Part shown: piece after piece, positions 50,001-59,700 of the stretch
How positions within the stretch are numbered: the stretch's first letter is position 1
Layout: each line of letters opens with the position of its first letter
Origin: Cristatella mucedo
Taxonomy: Eukaryota > Bryozoa > Phylactolaemata > Cristatellidae
NCBI GenBank assembly: GCA_009760855.2
Contig: WPIO01000003.1
Coordinates: 12,947,501-13,011,500 of the forward strand
Reading direction: 5' to 3'
Length of the DNA: 64,000 nucleotides
The notes under the pieces: model-generated
What the model was told of the DNA's origin: nothing
The model's database searches: none
What the model saw: the letters and a program-made list of their open reading frames with translations, nothing else
Translations under genes and position numbers: made by a program

Positions 50001-53000
50001 GCAAGCAGTGTATATCAATTTTCAACTTAATAATTGCTCATAATTAATAATAATGGCTAATAATTAATAATAATTGCTAATAAATAAGAATAATTGCTTT
50101 GCATAGCACCCCGAGAGAACTTAATCTCTATTCAGGCACTCCACAATTGCCTCCGAGCTCGACCCCGCGACCTCAGTCATCAAATACATTCACCTTGACC
50201 TCGGTCGAGGCGATCATACTAGCAGCATGCGAATAGCTGGCAAATGAATCAAAAATCGTACTAGCAAAATTGGAAACTAGAGCAATTTTGAAGGTAATAT
50301 GCCTAAGCATGCACAGTCTCCGAAACATTGCCGTGTCTGGAATGTGCATACCAGAAGTGAAATTCAGGTTGCTGCATGCCGCTGCCTTCACGTGGAACCT
50401 GCAGAATTCGCTTTGATTTTTACCGTAGAATTAATTGTGGGTTGCTACGTGCACATTAATTAAACCATTTTTGTATGCTCAGTTCTGCAACTACTCAAGG
50501 GAAACATCAATTACGGAGGTGCATAGAAACATTTGGCCAGCAGTCTATATATACATCAAGGCGTACAAATCCTCTCTTTAGTATAGCCGCAGCTGCTGCG
50601 CTCCTACTCCGTTTGGATAATAAGTGGATTTTCTGCTACACCAGTCACACTAAAGTTGCTCCAGCCTATGAAGACCTGTACGGAGCCCAAATAAAAGCAA
50701 ATATGCTATTGGTAGGTATGCGCTTAGTGCGACGTAGCAGCACCATAATTTTTTATGACCTGTATCTGGTCAGGCATAGAGGTCACCAGCTTATGTGTTT
50801 CTCTTCTACTGTGGCACATTCCACAGAACCCGAATTTTACTGAAAAGATCGGCTACTGATGTCGGCCGGTCAATCCAGCCTAAGCCATCTCTAAACATTC
50901 TATGGGTTCTGATAAGTACTGTAGTCATGTTGTTGTGGGTCATGCAAGTTGGATTTCAAAACTCGAATACAGTAATCTGCTGGGGGGGGGGTCGTTATAT
51001 CTGACACCAAGATAACGATCTTAAGCACACTGCCAGGCCAGTAAAGAACTTCTTGGACGAATCCGTGTGTGGTACTGAGGCAGTGGCACAACCAGTCACC
51101 TGATCCGAACCCATGATGTTAATGGGATGCTATCAACAGGTGGCTTTGTGCTACAGCAGAAGAGACATCGATGAAGCCTACGGCCTCCTTTATGCCTGGC
51201 CGGATAAAGGAGGTTATAAAGAATTGCGGAAATTGGGGTAGAATTGCGGCGGTGGGTGGCGATGCACTGGACGCATACATAAAACCAGTAGGTGTATCTA
51301 GTTTTTGGGCTAGTCAATAAATATTTTCACATGCTGCAAACAACTTTAATATGCTTGGCATCATACAATCCTCTTACAAGCGGCTGCGGCAATACTGCAA
51401 GAATTTCTTGCGACTGAGTGTTTGGGTATATACATAGTTTATGTATGTAAAATGCTAGCATGCATATGAGTGTGCATGTACACATCAGTATGTGCGCATA
51501 GGGTTACTCGAGGACACACGGTGCCGATGTATACTATCTTTTCCACGAACAAACGGTTCAGACTAGTAGGCCTTGCACTTTTCCAACATCTGCCTTGCTA
51601 GTAAATCCAGCTTTAGCCAAACGAAACCATTTGCCAACAATAAAAACATGCATTGCCCAAATTCGACACCATACTTATTGTGTGTCAGCACCAGTCCTGG
51701 GGGAGTGATAGGCCACATTGGGCTTTCGGTCAACAGATCAAGCCTCTCTAACCTTCCAAGAGAAAGATCGATACAGCCCAAGATTTGTGTTTGCAACTGT
51801 ATATTTGTGAGCCCGCTTGTGTATTTGTGGGCCCATATGTGTGCTTGTGTGCCTCTCCAAGTACTCGGGTACCAGAGAGTGGAAGGGCAGCACATGCTCC
51901 AACTTCTTCAGGAATGGTCAAAGTTTAAGACACCCAGTGTTGTGCATTATGCAGACGCAAACCGGACCTCGTTCGAGACTATGCAAGAAATCAATAGTGC
52001 AGTTGCAGCGCCAGCTAACTGCATTTCCTGATTAAAATAGAGCTCTGGGACTGTATAAAACTACTACAGAAGTCTTGCCGACTACCTGAAATGCCAAAAG
52101 CGTGGCAATCAGCATGTATTAAAAAGTTTCCATAAAGATTATGAGAAAGGTAGTTAGTTCATTGTAGTCTGTGCATTTGGCAAACCGGGAGACTTAAAAC
52201 CTAGAAACTATCGAAAGGAATTCTTCAATTCATATAAAAGAAATTAAAAAAACCAAAATGAAATAAATTCATCAGAAAAAAATGTTTAACAGGTTCTCTT
52301 CTCTACCGTGATAACGACTTCTTGCATTGTTTTCTAGCCATGCCACGCCTTCAGTTGGGCCCAACACGGTCGTTGAGACTTATTGCAAGAAGGGGATACT
52401 TGGTGCATTCATTATTCATACTTCTCAGTGCTCAGACGGTGCGACAGAAAAATATCCTTCGAAAAATGCAACTGACTCTGAAGCCAGAAATTGCTCCAGT
52501 TACTGCAAAAACATGGCCATTTCCCATTTTTGCATCTAGAAAGCAAATCAGGGTTTCTAGCAAGCAAAATTTGTTACAAATATTGCTAAAAATCACACGA
52601 ATCCTTTATTCTCGTGAGTTTTTTTGGCCAGCAGTCGATACAACACCGAAATATTTTTAAAATTCAATCCTGACTCCCATGCAAGGATTCCCGTGGTGCA
52701 TGGGCTGGTCGGACCAGCACGATAAATCCACAACACTGAAAGCACAGCTCCTGACTCTTGCTTGCTTGAAATAACAGAAAAAGAGTTTAGTTAAAACAAC
52801 TTTGCACTTTCATTGTGAACTTTTACGAGATCAAATCAATTTAAAAAAGGTAAGGACAATTACCTACAGCCCAGAAGGCACAAGTCCAAAAGAGACAAGT
52901 TAAAATGCATGCACAGCAGTGCTGGAACAAGATCAATGCAGCACCATTGACGTACTGGGAGAGATATTCTTCGTACAATTCTTCGGGTGGTAGGCCCAGC

Positions 53001-53698
53001 TGCAGCAGCAGATCCACACACTCTGACAGCTGTTGCGGAGTGCACTAGACAAAGCAAAGAGCATCAGGTAAAATGGGACAGTTACAGCATTCTGAAAGCA
53101 GCATGGCAAATCAATACACATTAACGCAGGACAGCACTGGCTGGATCAGACAGAGCAGGCCAGAGCAGACGTCGAAGCTATGAGTGTGACAGTCGTAACC
53201 ACGACGTTGGGCACTGTGGTTCAAAACCTCATTGATCACAGTCAACGGCTCTTTGTCTGTAAGCACATTATCTGCCAGAACGACCAGCCCTAGCTAATAG
53301 AAAATGCTGCAGCAGACTCAAATTAAAACCCTACTGACTATAAATTGCCTGTTAGCACTTTCAAATAAAATGCTGCTTACACAATTTCAGGCGCCTTAGC
53401 ACAATATAAAGAAACAAAATGGCTAAAGCACATGCTGCTAAGATATTACAAGCCAGGAAGTTCAGCACATAAGGCTAACATTCCTGCATTGCTGCCACTA
53501 ACCACATTTGCATGCTGACCCTGTGCATGTCACCCCTAACCATATTATTCATTTTGTTTGTTTTTCAAGCATGATTTTACTTACCATTCTATTGCATATC
53601 ACTTTGCAGCAAATGTAAAGCGCCTAGAAAGAGATTAAGTTCTCTGAGGGCGCTTTATCAAGTGCAATATTATTATTATATAAAAAACTTCTCACACA

Positions 53699-53734
<36 letters not shown>

Positions 53735-56700
53735 CTCTCACATGCGATTCTCACACAGATACACTAGCACATTTACGCCTCGTTCTCATGACTATTAATG
53801 TTTACAGTGTCAACCATTTTCCCACTATATTTACTAAGCTGCTGTTAAGTGGTTTTAAAACTGCATCGCGGGTGCCTATGGAATTAGTGCCTGGCTGGCA
53901 TGACATCAGCACAGCCAATTTGATGGCCTGCTGAGCAGACACAGCAATGCATAATGTAGCAGACAAAGCAATGCATAATGGTGCTCTTCCGATCTGATCC
54001 ACTCCAACCACTCAAGCCAGTAGATCGATTAAGAAATGCAAGGCTCCTGCTATGCACATATCTCGGATAAAACAAAAGAAAACCGTTCAGCGGCACAACC
54101 AGGTCGACTTCAGCAGCTGGATTTCTCGAAATAGCAGCAGCAGCAGCGACAAGAGCAGAGCAGACTGGCAATGGTGATGATTCACCTCACGATCCCTGAA
54201 TCGAAGCTTCAGCTCGTCCTTGAGCTCCTCCACCATTAGAGCACAGTCTACTTGGATGCCCTTAAAGGACGGCGTGTCCTTGTAACGCTCGATGACACGG
54301 CTGGCATCTACGTGGTGCCTAAAAAACCAGCCACGATCATCGGCAATCAGACACTTTTATCATGCGCTGTGCGTCGCAAGACCAGCCACAAGTTTGTATG
54401 ATGTTGCATGTGGCAACCACAGTGGCTGCCTCTGGATTAACACCATGATGAAGCAGTACAGAAAAGAAGCCACGAGAGAAGTTTGAGAGTGTAGGGCCAT
54501 AAGCAAGTGAGGGTGACGATAGGACGAAGAGTCAAGACAAGTTCCATAAGGATCGACCCGGCAAGCTTTTAATAGACAGGACCAGTGCCCTGGCATTTTA
54601 CCTATGAACGTATGGTTGCTTATCGGCCCAAGGTATCGATGCGGCACCAACGAGAAGAGGGCAGCACTTGTTTGGTTCTAGTTCTAGTTCCCTACCAGCT
54701 AAAATGCACTCTGTGGTCATTCGCGATTCGAGTTATTCTCCTGACAAAGACCAGACACACACATCCTTCCTTTGGAGCAGCTGACCAAACTTGAGTTTGG
54801 CTTTGCTATGTTCCATTCATGCACTGTACTAGAAAGACATGAGACACAGCTAATCCAATCGCATCTAAGCGTCGGTTATGGCACCCTTGGGATGCATGTA
54901 CAGGATAAAATAAGAGAAAAATTGACATATTGGACTTTACAAGCATCGTATTGTTATTATTGTACATTTAATTGCACACACAATGCTTACACACAATGCT
55001 TACGCACAAACACCAAGCTATGAAGATAGTGTGTTTGGTGATGAAGCCATTAAGATGAAGAGATGTACAGCACAGCAAAGAAGAGCAAGGTTACTGCTCT
55101 TCTGAAGTCTCGACTTAGGGACGACTGTATACACACTAATGGCAAACCACACAAGGAAGACACCTTAATTTCATATATCAACTTGATGTGAAATTTAAGA
55201 TGTAAGTACAGCTCCGCTTGCAAAACACTTCAGCTGCTCCTTTCTGATTTTGGATGGATAAGTATTGCTTTGCATGTCATTAAACGTCCTTGAACTGTAT
55301 TATCAGCAATCATGGACATGCATTGCAAAACCTTTCCAACTAAAATCAGAAATGAGCTGCTGCAGCGTTTAACAAACAAAGCCATAATTACGTTTCAAAT
55401 TTCACGTTGATTCGCCAAGTTTTGGCCAAGTTATAGAATTTACAAAGCTACATTAAATGAACCTATTTAGAAGTCACAAGTATGTACCTCAACAGGCTGC
55501 AAACAAGTACCTTGATGTAATAAGTTAGGACAAAATCACCTGTGATACAGAGATCGGTAATTTGTATTTGCAGATATTTTGCTTCCAGTTTACTTTCGGA
55601 TTATACATGGTTTGCCCTGTCATTTTTAATGCTTTTCTTTTTTATGTGGAAATAGTCAAAATTTCAGATCGCATTTCAAACATGTTGTCTTTTGAAAGGT
55701 ACCCTGAACAATTATTCGATTGCTGGGCCAATCTACTCAGTATTTTCTCAAAATCTACCCTTAACTCGACAAAAAAATCCTAGCTGATTAAACAGCCTTT
55801 TTTTGTATAGGGACAGGAGAGCCTTTACGGCTATCACCACCACTTGCAGTGGCAATAAAGAATCGCCCACCGCAGGAATCGAACCCACGACCTCGTGAAC
55901 GAGGTCGTGAAAGCAACCACCTTACCTAGTGTGCCATCACGGCTCACCAAGCCATGAAGACTAAACAGCATTAATAGGGTGAGTTTCCGAAAGCCGCCCA
56001 GGCTTTCGGCGAGAACACGGTACCTATCAGCTTTCTTTCTCTGCCAGATGGGTAAAGCGGTTGTAGGACATTTCCCCCCTGGACGTCCCCCCCCCCCCCC
56101 GACATTCCCCCCCTGGTGGACCCTAGGACATTTTCCACCCCTGACATTCACCCCGTAGGACATTTACATGATCAAATGAAGTTCACGCTCTATTAAAATA
56201 AAATCAACTCAGTATAACTCGAAGGATGGATGGATTGGAAGGATGGTTTCTAATGAAGCGAGCGCAGGCGACGGTTTCGGCAACAGCGGAGTCGGCGAGC
56301 TATACAGTTCAGTCCCGCAGGATTTCGGTCCGGCTCGAAGCTTCCAGGCACGTGTTCGTACCCGTCAAAGCAGGCACGCTACGACGTGCCTCGAATTCCA
56401 GCGAGCGCTAAGCCTCAGAGGTCTACTGAGTATAACTCAATCTCAGGAGATTGAGTTACGCCCTAATGCGCACTAATTAAAGCTCGAAGTACAAGCAAGG
56501 GTGGATTTAGACCGCGGAGGCATAGCCCACCCAAAACCCTAAATCCTAAAACCCTAAACAGTAAACCCTAAACACTAAAACCCTATCACTAAACCCGAAT
56601 GCAAAACCCTAACTAGTCCATAATGTCTACATCTTTCATTTGAATTCCATACTTTGAGCTACGCCATGCTAACAATGTACTCGCAGTCACTGCATACCTT

Positions 56701-59700
56701 ACTGCTACATCGTATTCGCCTTTTTCAATGCAGGTTTTCATCCGAAGAGGAAGCTCGAACAGAAATTGTAGCTACAAAAAGCCAGGCAAATAATGTATAT
56801 ATCATTGCAGCATACTCTTATCTATAAAGCAGTTCTTGAAAACGGCAAGCATATGGCCAACATTACCACAGGAGCCTGAACTGGTAATACACTAGATGAA
56901 TCTGAGTAAGATTGGTCACAGAGGCAATGCAACAACATACCCTAGATTTGCTCTTGCACAGTCACACCCACATGCAGACACACAAAGGTCACTTGGTATT
57001 TTCATTGCATTTCTGGGTAATAACAATGATGATAATAATAATAATAATAATAGTAATAATAATAGATCGTTTGTTTAGCAACCTAAAAGAACTAAACCTC
57101 TATCCAGGCACTTTGCAGCTTGCTGCAAGGGAAGCAACGACCGAGGGTTAATGACATGTACGCTATCACGCATAGACAAGCACGCAGAAGCATACAAGAA
57201 GGCACTCATGGCCAGCTCTTTGTAACTAAAATGCACTGTAGCATGCACCAGTAAGCACGCAGAGCATACCAGAACAAGAAAAAAACAAGCTCACTGTAGT
57301 GCAGCAAAAGCTGAGAGGAACAGATGCATCTTCGGCTGAGACCACGATGATGTATAGCTATTGCAGGTAGTGAGTAACCGGGAGTGGAATACAGACTTTA
57401 GGCCCATACCAGCTGATGGCCCGACAACCAAACGATTTCAGTTTAGTGCCAGGATCAGCAACCCCTGAAGCCGAGGAGCCGATGGTACGGCAGCACACGG
57501 AAGGAACAAGGTCGGATAGGTAGTCTGGTAACACGCGAGTGAAGCGGCCTGTAAAGTTACAAGGACCGTGACAGCCCAAGAGGTAAGGAGCTTGCTCTTT
57601 GCGACCGAGATCGGGGTTCGAATCCTGCAGTTGGGCGATTCTTTATTGCCAACTGAAAGTGTGGTGACAGCCAACAAGGCTCTTCTACTGCTACACAAAA
57701 GAGGATTTTTTTAAAGCTCTTCTGCTGCTATACAGATGAGGTTGTTCAATCGGGTAATTTTTTATGGAGAGTATCTTGAAGTCTATTCGATCCCTGATTC
57801 GATTCCTGAGAGTCAGTGAAGCTCAGATATATACAGTGCCCCTTCCATTGCACCAACACTCGCATACAAAAACCAATACCCCTAAGTAATTAGGATTACA
57901 AACACTTCCCAAGTGTCAGAAGCTGCCGAGCAGACATCAGAATCTCAAAAAATGTATAAGTCTCTCAGGCTTACCTTTTGCAAAAGTGAGTGTACACCAT
58001 ACAAAGTAGTTATCTGTTCCCTGTTCTCGTGCAGTGTATCGCTGATCTGGCTGCTAAAGGCCGTAATCTGTTCCATATTCTTTGCAAGGCAGTCCATCTC
58101 ATCTTCCATTTTCTTAAAATCATTTTTCATCTGCCCCAACAGAAACGAGTGCATCAGTGAATAGCTTCTAAATCAACAAATCACAAGAATAAGAATGCAT
58201 TACACCAGCCCAGCATTCCCAGATAATAGTAATAGAAATAATCAGTCGTGCGCATAGCAGCCTGAGAGAAACCAATCTCGATCAAGGCCCTTTCCAACTG
58301 GCTGCAAGACAAGCAATGACCAATGAGTATCATGCTTAGACAAGCATGCCAAAGCACAGAAGAAGACACTTGGGCCACTGGCTACTAGGACCACTCGTAA
58401 ATAACATGCACTGAATTTTGCACAAGTACGTATACAAAGCCCACGGGAACAAAAAGACAAGGTCACTAAGACGCTGGGAAAGCTGAGCACGGCGTCTTGA
58501 GCTGGGATTTAAATGATGCAATGTCAATGCGGGTACTGACAGATGACGACAGCCAGTTCCAGCATTTCGATGAATACGAACTGAAGGCCCGATCACAAAA
58601 AACACCAATTTAGTGCAAGAAACGGCAAGATGGCTAACCGGAGAAGCTAGGGGCAGGATACGTAGGCTGGTGAAATCGACTGGAGCGATCTGTAGGCCAA
58701 AGAGATGGTCTTGAAGTCGATTCGATGCTTGGTAGGGAGTCAGCAAAGCTCAGACAGAAGTGGTGTGACGTAGCAGCTATGCCGTTGACGGCACACTAGA
58801 CGAGCTGCTACGTTCTGCATCAGTTGTAGTCGATTAAGAGAACAGGCCGGTTGTCTTGAATAAAGGAAATTAAAGTAATACAGATGCGGTGGCCAAAAGT
58901 GTCAACTAGTTTGACTGCAAAATTCTTGTCTAATTAGGTCCCAATTTTGGCCATACTCCACAGCTGAAAGTACACCGACTTGACAGTGCAATGCGCTCAT
59001 CCAAATACAAGTCGTTATTGAACAGCATGCCCAGATTACTGGCAGCTGTCACTGTAGTGACAGCTAGATGAACCCATCTTGAGGGTGAGTTTTTTTATAC
59101 TTGAGAGTGACACTAGGCTTGCCCATAATAATTAGCTTGATCTTACTGGTGTACTCGCAAGCTGCCTTGGTAGCATGACAACAAAATTCATACAACCACT
59201 GGCAGCAGCAGAAAGACCTCGTGGTCAGACCAGCAATAAGGAACCACACCCAAAACTTCCGGCGCAATAGAACACTAACATAAGGAACTGTTTGAGTATT
59301 TACATAAAACTGCCTCTAGGTGAAGAATTATTCCAAAACGAAAGGAGAGCCTTAATGTCTACGATTTCTACTGACACGTCGAACCGTGTGAAACTAGATC
59401 TACAATCACTGAAACAGGACAGAAGCAGAGCATCTTAAGTAAATGCTAGAAAGTACTTGAAGATAGTGAGGTCAGCTAGCTCCATACTCGGCCGTCTAAT
59501 CGCAAATGAGGGACTCAGGGGTGACTTCTACGAGCGACCAGTCAAAGATGAGCTCAGCCATAAAAGGCGTGCACTAAACTGGCAAGAGAAGAGTCGGCTC
59601 TGGAAGAAAAGCTACAGAGAGACAAGAGAGTTTTCTATAATCGTTCGCCGGCTTGCACGTAACTAGAAAACCAAGAGTCGCGGGAAGACTCGGCTTGATC

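Larger units (their letters stand above)
49426..52955 (-). other. VPS51 intron 6
   Basis: Contains the SINE-B copy and Tc1 remnant. Open frames at 51563-52031 (both strands) are long but not recognisable. Confidence 0.7.

Noticed and set aside
51960-52240. Possible LINE RT start ([16 protein letters not shown], plus strand)
   Set aside because: Similarity to the LPxxWKxAxVxPIxKK block is short and not extended in any frame.
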